A program made the position numbers and the translations under genes. From CAVSIS01 sp963814875 (GTDB lineage Bacteria > Acidobacteriota > Thermoanaerobaculia > Thermoanaerobaculales > Sulfomarinibacteraceae): a stretch of 64,000 nt of DNA. Under the pieces are notes generated by a model that saw nothing but the letters and a program-made list of their open reading frames with translations, did not search any database and had not been told where the DNA came from. Every line of letters starts with the position of its first letter. Positions within the stretch are counted from its first letter, which is position 1. This document shows, in pieces, positions 42,160 to 49,203 of the stretch. The stretch is from positions 372,001 to 436,000 of the forward strand of contig CAWFFJ010000015.1 in NCBI GenBank assembly GCA_963814875.1, given 5' to 3'.

Positions 42160-43454
42160 CCGTTTCCCGTCTGCTCCTGATCGCCTCCGTCGCCTCCCTG
42201 CCCCTGCTCCTGGTCGCCCAGCTCGCCGCTCCTTCGCCGGTGCTACTGGTCCTGCTCTGGGTGCTGGCGGTTGCGCTCATCGTCGGGGTGGTTTGGGAGC
42301 GACTCGGCCGGCCCCACGCGGAGCTGCTCGACGAGCTTGGCGCCGCTGGCGGAGCCGAGCCACTGGCGCTGCTGCGTGAGCTCAAGGAGCTGCTCGAGGC
42401 GCGCGAGCGCGAGCGCGCCGAGCTCTCGCGGCTGATCGAGAACCTCTCGGCCGGGCTCGGCGAGGGGCTCCTGATGGTCGACCATGGGCTCCACCTGCGC
42501 CTGGTCAACCCGGTCGCCCTGCACTTCGTGGGCGTCGACGAGGTGCGGCCGGGCACGCATCTGCTCGAGGTGGTCCGGGTCCCGAGCCTGGTCGCCGCGG
42601 TCCGCGCCGCGGTCGCCGGCGGCCGTTCGGAACGGGTGCTGGTGGAGAACCCGCGCGGGCTGTGGGAGGTGCGGGCCTTTCCCGCCCCCGACGGCGGTGC
42701 CGTCGCGCTGCTCGCCGACGTCGGCCTGGTGCGCCGCTCGGCGGAGTTCCGCCGCCGCTTCGTCCAGGACCTGTCCCACGAGCTGCGCTCGCCGCTGACG
42801 GTGCTGCGCACCAGCGTCGAAGCGATGGAGGGCGAGGTCGACTCCCGCCTGGCCGAGATCGTGGTCCGCCAGGTGGAGCGCATGACGCGGCTCACCGACG
42901 AGCTCTACGAGCTCGCCTCGATCGAGGCCGGCCAGGTGGAGCTCAAGCCGGAGCTCCACCGCCTCGCCGGGATTGCGAGCGAGGTGGTTGACGACTTCTC
43001 CGCCCAGGCCGAGAGCGCGGAGGTCGAGCTGCGTCTCGGCGTGCCTGACGAGCTCTACTGCACCTGCGACCGGCGCGCCCTCTCGCGGGTGCTCTCGAAC
43101 CTGGTCGACAACGCGATCAAGTACAACCGACGCGGCGGCTGGGTCGAGGTTCGCGGGTGGTCGTCGGGCTCGGCGGTGATGCTGAGCGTGTCCGACAGCG
43201 GGGTCGGGATTCCGGCCACCGAGCTCAAGGCCGTGCTCCAGCGCTTCTACCGCCTCGACCGCGCCCGCACCCCCGGCGAGGGCGGCCTCGGTCTCGGCCT
43301 CGCGATCGTCAAGCACATGGTCCAGCACATGGGCGGCACCCTCCAACTCGACTCGCGTGAGGGCCTCGGGACCGAGATCACCCTGACCTTCCCGACCCGG
43401 CCGGGAGTCGCCGCCGTCGAGAGCGCCGCCGAGGCCGATCGAGCGCAGGAGTAG
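42156..43454 (+). CDS. phoR: PhoR-like sensor histidine kinase
   Basis: Membrane kinase of 432 residues. Two close membrane segments (about 5-24 and 28-47) with almost no periplasmic loop, as in PhoR, then a PAS-like region (about 85-185), a DHp domain with phospho-acceptor H208 in LSHELRSPLTVLR, and the ATPase domain with N-box NLVDNAIKYN, DSGVGIP and GLGLGLAIVKHMV. GTG start in a GTGA overlap with phoB. With such a small periplasmic part, phosphate status is likely read through Pst/PhoU. Confidence 0.93.
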   Translation: MTVSRLLLIASVASLPLLLVAQLAAPSPVLLVLLWVLAVALIVGVVWERLGRPHAELLDELGAAGGAEPLALLRELKELLEARERERAELSRLIENLSAGLGEGLLMVDHGLHLRLVNPVALHFVGVDEVRPGTHLLEVVRVPSLVAAVRAAVAGGRSERVLVENPRGLWEVRAFPAPDGGAVALLADVGLVRRSAEFRRRFVQDLSHELRSPLTVLRTSVEAMEGEVDSRLAEIVVRQVERMTRLTDELYELASIEAGQVELKPELHRLAGIASEVVDDFSAQAESAEVELRLGVPDELYCTCDRRALSRVLSNLVDNAIKYNRRGGWVEVRGWSSGSAVMLSVSDSGVGIPATELKAVLQRFYRLDRARTPGEGGLGLGLAIVKHMVQHMGGTLQLDSREGLGTEITLTFPTRPGVAAVESAAEADRAQE

Positions 43455-43596
43455 GGCACCGTGGAGCTCTGCCCTCGCCGCTTCCCGGTGGCGACGGCCA
43501 CGCGCATCTTCGGGCGGACCGGGTCCAGCTGCGGGTCGGGATCGGGGCGAAGGCGGTGGCCAGTCCGATTCGCACGGAGACAGGTTGAACCTGCGG

Positions 43597-43614
43597 TGTG
43601 AACGGATCGTGAAG
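43597..43614 (-). promoter_or_regulatory. reverse Pho-box-like repeat upstream of sigma factor
   Basis: On the minus strand CTTCACG-ATCC-GTTCACA, 11-base period. It faces away from the ECF sigma gene. No minus-strand gene follows, so it might act as a repressor site or work with the plus-strand promoter (TACCCT at 43641-43646). Confidence 0.4.
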
Positions 43615-43714
43615 TCGCCGTTCCCGGCAGTTCGACGCGCTACCCTGCCTGGGACGATGTGTGTCAACCACGGACCGCCGGCAGCGTCCGATGCACGTGT
43701 GGCGAGCTGACGCA

Positions 43715-44299
43715 ATGACGCCGACTCGAGCCGGTCTTTCTCAGCTGGACGACGAGGTTCTGGTGGCAGCGGCCCGCTCCGGGGACCGCGAGGCCTTCGG
43801 CACTCTGGTGACCCGCTACCAGCGCCGGGTGTGGCGCGTGTGTCGACAGTACGTCGGCGCCGACGAGGCCGACGCCGCGACCCAGGACGCCCTGATCAAA
43901 GCGTTCGTGCGCCTGCCCTCGTTCGACGGTCGCGCCGCGTTCTCGACCTGGCTGACGCGGATCGCGATCAACACCTGCTTCGACGAGCTGCGGCGCAGGA
44001 AACGCGAGGGCCCGCGTGCCGAGGACGACGACGAGACCGGTGGCGGCGTGCTGGCCGGGCTCGCGGATGAGGCCGCCGACCCCGAGGCTCGTGCCGCCCA
44101 GCGGCAGGCCGTGACTCGGCTGCTGGCATCGGAAAGCGCCCTGCCGGCGCGCCAGCGCGAGATCTTTCGGCTCCGCTTCTACGCCGAGCTCGAGCTCGAC
44201 GAGATCGCGGCCGCACTCGCCGTCCACGTCGGAACGGTCAAGACCCAGCTGCACCGCGCCGTGCACCGACTGCGGCGGGAGCTCGGAGACGTACGATGA
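43715..44299 (+). CDS. ECF-type RNA polymerase sigma factor
   Basis: Sigma-70 family factor of about 194 residues. Region 2 (DEVLVAAARSGDREAFGTLVTRYQRRVWRVCRQYVGADEADAATQDALIKAFVRL with WLTRIAINTCFDELRRRKR) and region 4 (LPARQREIFRLRFYAELELDEIAAAL followed by VGTVKTQLHRAVHRLRREL) are plain. Start uncertain: ATG 43715 fits the family; ATG 43691 and GTG 43661 are in frame. Its stop overlaps the next start (ATGA), the usual arrangement for sigma/anti-sigma pairs. Confidence 0.9.
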   Translation: MTPTRAGLSQLDDEVLVAAARSGDREAFGTLVTRYQRRVWRVCRQYVGADEADAATQDALIKAFVRLPSFDGRAAFSTWLTRIAINTCFDELRRRKREGPRAEDDDETGGGVLAGLADEAADPEARAAQRQAVTRLLASESALPARQREIFRLRFYAELELDEIAAALAVHVGTVKTQLHRAVHRLRRELGDVR

Positions 44300-44772
44300 C
44301 CACCCATCTCGACGACAACGACCTGTCGCGCGCGATGGCGGGGCTGCCGCTGGCTGCGGCCGCCGCCGCCCACCTGGCCCAGTGCCTGACCTGCAGGCGG
44401 CGGGTCGAGCTTTTCGGCGAGCAGCTCGACGGGCTGCGCGGCGCCCGGCTCGGCGAGGAGCCTGACTGGGAGGCCCAACGACGCGCCGTGCTCGAGCGCC
44501 TGCCGCCGAGTGCGCCGGTGGTCGCCCTGGCGCCGCGCAGGCGGGTGCGGCTGCTCGCTGCTGCGGCACTGATTCTGGCGGCGCTCGGCCTGGCGGCGCT
44601 CCAGCTCGGCCGACGGACACCGCAGCCCGCCGCCCAGGTTCCTGTGGAGCAGATCCTGGCCGAGGTGGACGCGACGCTCAGCGGTCCGATCTACCCGGGG
44701 TTCGAGGCGCTCGAACCGATCGTGCCCGATGCCGACGAGCTCCAGGCTGTCACCAACAACCCGACGTCGTGA
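44296..44772 (+). CDS. putative anti-sigma factor
   Basis: Membrane protein of 158 residues. The N-terminal part carries a H-x3-C-x2-C zinc-finger-like motif (HLAQCLTCRRRVELF) as in ZAS-type anti-sigma factors, then one membrane segment (RVRLLAAAALILAALGLAAL) and a short periplasmic tail. ATGA overlap with the sigma gene and the following Spy-like periplasmic gene support an envelope-stress switch. No sequence-family name can be given with certainty. Confidence 0.75.
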   Translation: MTTHLDDNDLSRAMAGLPLAAAAAAHLAQCLTCRRRVELFGEQLDGLRGARLGEEPDWEAQRRAVLERLPPSAPVVALAPRRRVRLLAAAALILAALGLAALQLGRRTPQPAAQVPVEQILAEVDATLSGPIYPGFEALEPIVPDADELQAVTNNPTS

Positions 44773-44796
44773 GCGGGCCGGAAGGGAACGACGACC

Positions 44797-45270
44797 ATGA
44801 CTCGACGAGTGACAATGACGCTGCTGATCCTGGTGCTCGGAGCCGGCCTCGCGGCAGCCGAGCTCAACATCCCACCCGGACGATGGTGGGAGAACCCGCG
44901 CGTGGTCGAGAGGATCCACCTCAGCGAGAGCCAGCAGACCGCGATCCGCGGCCTGGTGGTGGAGCACGCCCGCCGCATGATCGACCTCAACGCCGACGTC
45001 AAGCGGGCCGAGCTCGACCTCGCCGAGCTGGTCGATCGCGACGAGCTGGCTCCCGACCAAGTCCGGCAGGCCTTCGCAGCGCTGCAGAAGGCGCGCCAGC
45101 GACTCGAGAACGAGCGCTTCGAGCTGCTCCTCGCGGTGCGCCAGAGCCTCACCCGCGAGCAGTGGCGCGAGCTCGACCGGATGCGACAGGAGTTCATCCA
45201 GCGGCGAGCCGACGATCCGCGCCCGGGGGCGCCGCGCCCCGGCGGGCCGCTGCGAAGACCCGGACGGTAA
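44797..45270 (+). CDS. Spy/CpxP-like periplasmic protein
   Basis: Secreted, all-helical protein of 157 residues (signal ends ...GLAAAEL). Features of the Spy/CpxP/heavy-metal-resistance group: HLSESQQTAIRGLV and LTREQWRELDRMRQEF (LTXXQ-like motifs), with charged amphipathic helices between, and a Pro/Arg-rich tail. Likely a periplasmic chaperone or stress sensor that works with the anti-sigma factor. Follows it by 24 bases. Confidence 0.78.
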   Translation: MTRRVTMTLLILVLGAGLAAAELNIPPGRWWENPRVVERIHLSESQQTAIRGLVVEHARRMIDLNADVKRAELDLAELVDRDELAPDQVRQAFAALQKARQRLENERFELLLAVRQSLTREQWRELDRMRQEFIQRRADDPRPGAPRPGGPLRRPGR

Positions 45271-45305
45271 GGGCCCGGACCAGGATCTCTTCACGGTTTC
45301 GATCC

Positions 45306-45340
45306 GGGGCGGGCCGTTCTCGGCCCGCCCCGCGTTTCTT
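45306..45340 (+). terminator. rho-independent terminator after Spy-like gene
   Basis: Perfect 10-bp G+C stem (45306-45315 with 45322-45331), six-base loop, then GCGTTTCTT. Ends the sigma operon. Confidence 0.8.
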
Positions 45341-45354
45341 CCGCTTTTCACCCT

Positions 45355-45380
45355 CCTAGAGGCCCGGCCGGGCCTCTAGG
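45355..45380. repeat. 26-bp perfect palindrome upstream of rplU
   Basis: Thirteen bases followed directly by their reverse complement, starting CCTAGAGGCC. No loop, so as DNA it is a twofold symmetric protein site, as RNA a tight hairpin. It ends two bases before TTGACA. Confidence 0.85.
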
Positions 45381-45382
45381 AT

Positions 45383-45410
45383 TTGACAGATAACCTGCAA
45401 TTTGCTAAAA
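45383..45410 (+). promoter_or_regulatory. promoter of rplU operon
   Basis: TTGACA (45383-45388), then CTAAAA (45405-45410) after 16 bases within an AT-rich stretch (TTTGCTAAAA). It drives rplU-rpmA-obgE-nadD-rsfS-rlmH. Confidence 0.65.
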
Positions 45411-45441
45411 GGATCGCCCTCGTATGGGGGAGAGGTGCGGA

Positions 45442-45765
45442 ATGAGCGACTACGCGATCGTGGAGCATGGCGGCAAGCAGTACCGGGTCAGCCCCGGCGA
45501 CGAGCTGTGCGTGGAGCGGACCGAGCCCGATCTCGAGAGCGGGGATCATCTCCTGTTCGAGCGGGTGATGCTGGTCAACCTCGGCGAGGAGCTGCGGGTC
45601 GGCAAGCCCCTGGTGGAGGGCGCCCTGGTCCGCGGCCAGGTGCTCGCCCCGGTCCGCGGTGACAAGGTGATCGTGTTCAAGAAGAAGAAGCGCAAGGGCT
45701 ACAAGCGGACCACTGGGCACCGTCAGGACTACTACCGCGTCCGCATCGAGGCCATCGAGGCGTAG
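45442..45765 (+). CDS. rplU: 50S ribosomal protein L21
   Basis: Ribosomal protein of 107 residues, full length. Typical are YAIVEHGGKQYRVSPGDELCVERT at the start and VIVFKKKKRKGYKRTTGHRQ near residue 85. ATG 45442 has GAGAGG before it. First gene of the rplU-rpmA-obgE cluster conserved across bacteria. No L21 leader RNA could be recognised. Confidence 0.98.
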   Translation: MSDYAIVEHGGKQYRVSPGDELCVERTEPDLESGDHLLFERVMLVNLGEELRVGKPLVEGALVRGQVLAPVRGDKVIVFKKKKRKGYKRTTGHRQDYYRVRIEAIEA

Positions 45766-45773
45766 GGGGAGAC

Positions 45774-46028
45774 ATGGCTCACAAGAAGGGTCAGGGTTCG
45801 AGCCGCAACGGGCGTGATTCCAACGCCCAGCGCCTCGGCACCAAGGTCGGCGACGGGCAGCTGGTGAGCTCCGGGACGATCCTCGTGCGCCAGCGCGGTA
45901 CGCGGTTCAAGCCCGGCGTGAACGTCCAGCGGGGCGGCGATGACACCCTGTTCGCGGTCGCCGAGGGGCGGGTGAAGTTCCAGGACCGTGGACGTATGGG
46001 CAGGTTCATCAGCATCCTGCCGTCGTGA
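45774..46028 (+). CDS. rpmA: 50S ribosomal protein L27
   Basis: Ribosomal protein of 84 residues whose N-terminus reaches the peptidyl-transferase centre. MAHKKGQGSSRNGRDSNAQR and LVRQRGTRFKPG are hallmarks. No N-terminal extension for cleavage, unlike Firmicutes. GGGGGAG lies before the ATG, eight bases after rplU. Confidence 0.98.
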   Translation: MAHKKGQGSSRNGRDSNAQRLGTKVGDGQLVSSGTILVRQRGTRFKPGVNVQRGGDDTLFAVAEGRVKFQDRGRMGRFISILPS

Positions 46029-46040
46029 TTTCGGGCCGCG

Positions 46041-47054
46041 ATGTTCATCGACTCCGCGCGGATCACCCTTCGGGCCGGCAGCGGAGGCAACGGCTGCGTG
46101 TCCTTCCGGCATGAGAAGTACGTCCCGCGCGGCGGTCCCGACGGGGGCGACGGCGGCCGGGGCGGCTCGATCGTCATGCGCGCCGAGGCCAGCTTCAACA
46201 CCCTGCTCCACCTCCATCACCAGCGCCTGATCCGGGCGCCGCGCGGTCGCCACGGCCAGGGCTCCAACCGCACCGGCGCCAGCGGTGTCGACGTCGTGCT
46301 CGCGGTGCCGCGCGGAACCGTCGTTCGGGACGCCTCCAGCGGCGAGGTCCTCGCCGATCTGGTCGATGTGGGCCAGTCGGTGGTGGTCGCCGCCGGCGGT
46401 CGCGGGGGCCGCGGCAACGCGCGCTTCGCAACTTCGACCAATCAGGCCCCGCGCCGCGCCGATCCGGGCCAGGAGGGCGACGAGCGCGAGGTCGAACTCG
46501 AGCTCAAGCTGCTCGCCGACGTCGGCCTGGTTGGCCTGCCCAACGCCGGCAAGTCGACGTTGCTTTCGCGCATCTCGGCGGCGAGGCCGAAGATCGCGGA
46601 CTACCCGTTCACGACCCTGGAGCCCCACCTCGGCGTGGTCTCGGCGCCCGGGGACGATACCGTCACCTTGGTGGTCGCCGACATTCCCGGGCTGATCGAA
46701 GGCGCCCACCTCGGCGCCGGGCTCGGCATCCGTTTCCTGCGCCACGTCGAGCGCTGTCGGGTGCTCGCCCACCTCGTCGATCTGGCTGACGAAAGCCCGG
46801 TTGCGGCCAGGGTCGCGACGATCCGCGACGAGGTCGCGGCGTACTCGGCCGAGCTCGCCGCGCGACCCTGGCTGCTGGTCGGGACCAAGCTCGACGCCGC
46901 CCCCGATCGCGGCGCGTGCGTGGACGCGCTCGCTGCCGCCGCCCGCGCCGAGGGGGTTGCAGCGCTCGCCATCTCCGCGGCCACGGGCGAGGGCGTCGAC
47001 GCCCTGATCACGGCACTGCTGGTCGCCGCCGCACCCGACCGGGACGTGGCGTGA
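46041..47054 (+). CDS. obgE: GTPase Obg
   Basis: Ribosome-associated GTPase of 337 residues involved in 50S assembly and stress response. Glycine-rich Obg fold at 1-155 (GGNGCVSFRHEKYVPRGGPDGGDGG), GTPase domain from about 158: G1 GLPNAGKST near 164, G3 DIPGLIEGA near 213, G4 GTKLD near 280, G5 ISA near 311. It lacks the C-terminal OCT domain. Coupled to nadD by a GTGA overlap. Confidence 0.97.
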   Translation: MFIDSARITLRAGSGGNGCVSFRHEKYVPRGGPDGGDGGRGGSIVMRAEASFNTLLHLHHQRLIRAPRGRHGQGSNRTGASGVDVVLAVPRGTVVRDASSGEVLADLVDVGQSVVVAAGGRGGRGNARFATSTNQAPRRADPGQEGDEREVELELKLLADVGLVGLPNAGKSTLLSRISAARPKIADYPFTTLEPHLGVVSAPGDDTVTLVVADIPGLIEGAHLGAGLGIRFLRHVERCRVLAHLVDLADESPVAARVATIRDEVAAYSAELAARPWLLVGTKLDAAPDRGACVDALAAAARAEGVAALAISAATGEGVDALITALLVAAAPDRDVA

Positions 47055-47728
47055 GGGAACGCATCGCGATCTACGGCGGGAGCTTCGACCCGTTCCACCT
47101 CGGCCACCTGGTGCCGACGGTGCGGGCCGAGGAGACATTCCGCTTCGACGCGGTCTACTTCGTGCCCTCCGGACGTCCGCCGCACAAGGACGGTCAGCCC
47201 CTGACCCCAGTGACACACCGACTGGCGATGGTCGCGCTGGCCACCCTCCCGTACGAGCGCTTCTTCGCATCGGACGAAGAGGTCTTCGCCCAAGGTCCGA
47301 CGTTCACGGTCGACACCGTGCGGCGCTTCCGCGACCGCTACCCGTCGGCGGTCCTGTACTTCCTGCTCGGTTCCGATTCGTTCTCGCAGATCGGGAGCTG
47401 GGAGCGGTGGCGGGAGCTGGTCGACCTCGCGCACCTTGTCGTCCTCCACCGAGCCCATATGTGGGGTCCGGAGCTCGAGCAGAGGATTCCCGCAGTGCTG
47501 CGGCCGCGGCTGCGTACCGTGGTCCCGTTCGATCACGTCGCCGATCCCGAGGAGGCCACCATCTACCTGCTCAACCACGAGCCGTTCCCGATCTCTGCAA
47601 CCTCGGTCCGGGAGCGCCAACGTCGCGGGCAGCCGATCCGCGAGCTGGTCCCGCACGAGGTCAACACCTACATCGAGAAGTACCGGCTGTACCAACACGA
47701 GGGCGTAGCGGAGGACAGCCATGCCTGA
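47051..47728 (+). CDS. nadD: nicotinate-nucleotide adenylyltransferase
   Basis: Enzyme of NAD synthesis that joins nicotinate mononucleotide and ATP. Nucleotidyltransferase motifs: IAIYGGSFDPFHLGHL at residues 5-20 and the late PFPISATSVRERQRRG (SxTxxR) near 185. Length 225. GTG start in a GTGA overlap with obgE; overlaps rsfS by eight bases. Confidence 0.95.
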   Translation: MRERIAIYGGSFDPFHLGHLVPTVRAEETFRFDAVYFVPSGRPPHKDGQPLTPVTHRLAMVALATLPYERFFASDEEVFAQGPTFTVDTVRRFRDRYPSAVLYFLLGSDSFSQIGSWERWRELVDLAHLVVLHRAHMWGPELEQRIPAVLRPRLRTVVPFDHVADPEEATIYLLNHEPFPISATSVRERQRRGQPIRELVPHEVNTYIEKYRLYQHEGVAEDSHA

Positions 47729-48104
47729 TGCCGACATCGTCGCCGCCGTTGCCGCCGTGGTCGATGCGGCGAGGGCCAAGAAAGGCTTCCAGATCGTCGC
47801 CCTCGACGTGTCTGCGATGACCTCGCTGGCCGACAGCTTCGTACTGTGCTCGGGTGCCAACCCGCGCCAGGTCGGAGCGATCGTCGAGAGCGTGGCCGAG
47901 ACGCTACGCGGTTCCGGCCGCAAGCCCCTGCACGTGGAGGGCAAATCGGTCGGCGAGTGGGTGCTGATGGACTACGGGGACTTCGTGGTCCACGTGTTCT
48001 CCGAAGAACGGCGAAGCTACTACGCCCTCGACCGGCTGTGGTCGGGCGCGCCGCGGCTCGCGGTCGGCGACGGAGATTCAGGGGACGGGCCCTCCGACCG
48101 GTGA
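47721..48104 (+). CDS. rsfS: ribosome silencing factor RsfS
   Basis: Binds L14 and keeps subunits apart when nutrients are short. The 127 residues contain the family pattern IVALDVSAMTSLADSFVLCSG, RQVGAIVESV and EWVLMDYGDFVVHVFSEERRSYYALDRLW. Stands in the usual order nadD-rsfS-rlmH. Confidence 0.96.
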   Translation: MPDADIVAAVAAVVDAARAKKGFQIVALDVSAMTSLADSFVLCSGANPRQVGAIVESVAETLRGSGRKPLHVEGKSVGEWVLMDYGDFVVHVFSEERRSYYALDRLWSGAPRLAVGDGDSGDGPSDR

Positions 48105-48583
48105 GGCTGCGGGTGATCTGGCTCGGGCGCCCGGGGGCGAGTCCCTACGAAGCTGAGGTCGCAACCTACCGACAGCGGACGAGCCGGCGCTGGCCAGCCG
48201 AGGACCTGCCGGTGAAGCCGGTCCACTCCGGGCGAGACGCGGATCCACGACGAGCAGTGGCGGCCGAGGCCGGAGCGGTGCGGCGGCTGGTTCCGTCCGG
48301 CTGGCGCGTGGTGGCGCTCGAAGAGACCGGCCGGCAGCTCGGCAGCGAGGCATTCGCCCGGTGGTTGGAGAGTGCAGAGTCGGCAGGGACCGAAGGTGTG
48401 GCCCTTGTGGTCGGCTCGGACATCGGCCTTGACCCCGACTTTGCAGCGTCCGCCGATCTGCGGCTGTCGCTGAGCTCGATGACGCTGCCCCACCTCCTCG
48501 CCCGCCTGATGCTCTGGGAGCAGCTGTTCCGGGCCGGTGACATCCTCGCCGGCGGTGCCTACCATCGCCGGGGCAGGTTGTAG
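48101..48583 (+). CDS. rlmH: 23S rRNA (pseudouridine-1915-N3) methyltransferase RlmH
   Basis: SPOUT-class methyltransferase of 160 residues acting on helix 69 of 23S rRNA. The knot region is readable: VALVVGSDIGLDPDF, LRLSLSSMTLPHLLARLMLWEQLFRAGDILAGGAYHR. The N-terminal half is more diverged than usual. GTG start in a GTGA overlap with rsfS. Last gene of the rplU cluster. Confidence 0.92.
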   Translation: MRLRVIWLGRPGASPYEAEVATYRQRTSRRWPAEDLPVKPVHSGRDADPRRAVAAEAGAVRRLVPSGWRVVALEETGRQLGSEAFARWLESAESAGTEGVALVVGSDIGLDPDFAASADLRLSLSSMTLPHLLARLMLWEQLFRAGDILAGGAYHRRGRL

Positions 48584-48585
48584 CA

Positions 48586-48705
48586 GCGTGGAGCCAAGAC
48601 CGTACATCGCCTGTTCCGAGCGGCGTGAAGCCCCGTCTCTGCTGCACTCTCGATGCGTACTCGGAGTACGGCTCCACGCCGGCAGGCATCTCGGCGCCCC
48701 CGCAG
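48586..48705 (-). repeat. interspersed repeat, copy B
   Basis: Reverse-complement relative of the repeat in the pstS leader: core 48671-48698 matches at 25 of 28 bases. Outer arms 48586-48595 and 48670-48679 are exact complements (GCGTGGAGCC). A symmetric hairpin CGTACTC-G-GAGTACG lies at 48656-48670. Intergenic between rlmH and the DksA-like gene. Confidence 0.6.
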
Positions 48706-48729
48706 CGGGACCTGGAAAGACACACAGGT

Positions 48730-48735
48730 TAGAAT
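48730..48735 (+). promoter_or_regulatory. putative -10 box for DksA-like gene
   Basis: TAGAAT, followed by a leader of about 105 bases and a GGGAGGA ribosome site before 48849. No clear -35. Confidence 0.3.
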
Positions 48736-48848
48736 GATCGAGCGTTTCGACGTGAGCCTTTGTCTGCTCGCTCCGGTCGGACCTGTGCGGTGGGGTCGAG
48801 GCGGCGCCAGAGGCCGGCGAGGCCAGGGACCTCGGGAGGACTGAAGCC

Positions 48849-49202
48849 ATGAAACCAGACGACTTCGATTCGTTCCGCACGCTGCTGCTGGCGAAGCGCG
48901 ACGATCTCCTGGCCCGCGTCCGTGCTGCGCGCAGCAGCGAGCACGAGGGCAACGACGAGGACGCTCCCGACCTCGGCGACCGCGCTCTGACGACCATGTC
49001 GCGTGACCTCAGCTACCAGCTCTCCACCGGCGAGCGGCAGATCCTGAAGTTCATCGACGAGGCGCTCAAGCGCATCGACGACGGACGCTACGGCCAGTGC
49101 ACCAACTGCAGTCGGAAGATCCAGGTGCCGCGGTTGCAAGCAGTCCCGTGGGCGCGCCACTGCATCGACTGCCAGGAGCTCCAGGACCGCGGCGATCTGT
49201 GA
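48849..49202 (+). CDS. DksA/TraR-family zinc-finger protein
   Basis: Protein of 117 residues that binds RNA polymerase through the secondary channel in known relatives. N-terminal helices form the coiled coil with acidic tip (NDEDAPDLGDRA); C-terminal zinc finger CTNC ... CIDC near residues 80-104. In length it is nearer to DksA2/TraR-like proteins than to E. coli DksA. It starts a group with holA and the GAF-phosphatase gene. Confidence 0.9.
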   Translation: MKPDDFDSFRTLLLAKRDDLLARVRAARSSEHEGNDEDAPDLGDRALTTMSRDLSYQLSTGERQILKFIDEALKRIDDGRYGQCTNCSRKIQVPRLQAVPWARHCIDCQELQDRGDL

Positions 49203-49203
49203 C

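Noticed and set aside
48078..48725. 215-codon minus-strand frame opposite rlmH and the repeat
   Set aside because: Half of it is antisense to rlmH and the rest reads the interspersed repeat; no gene features.
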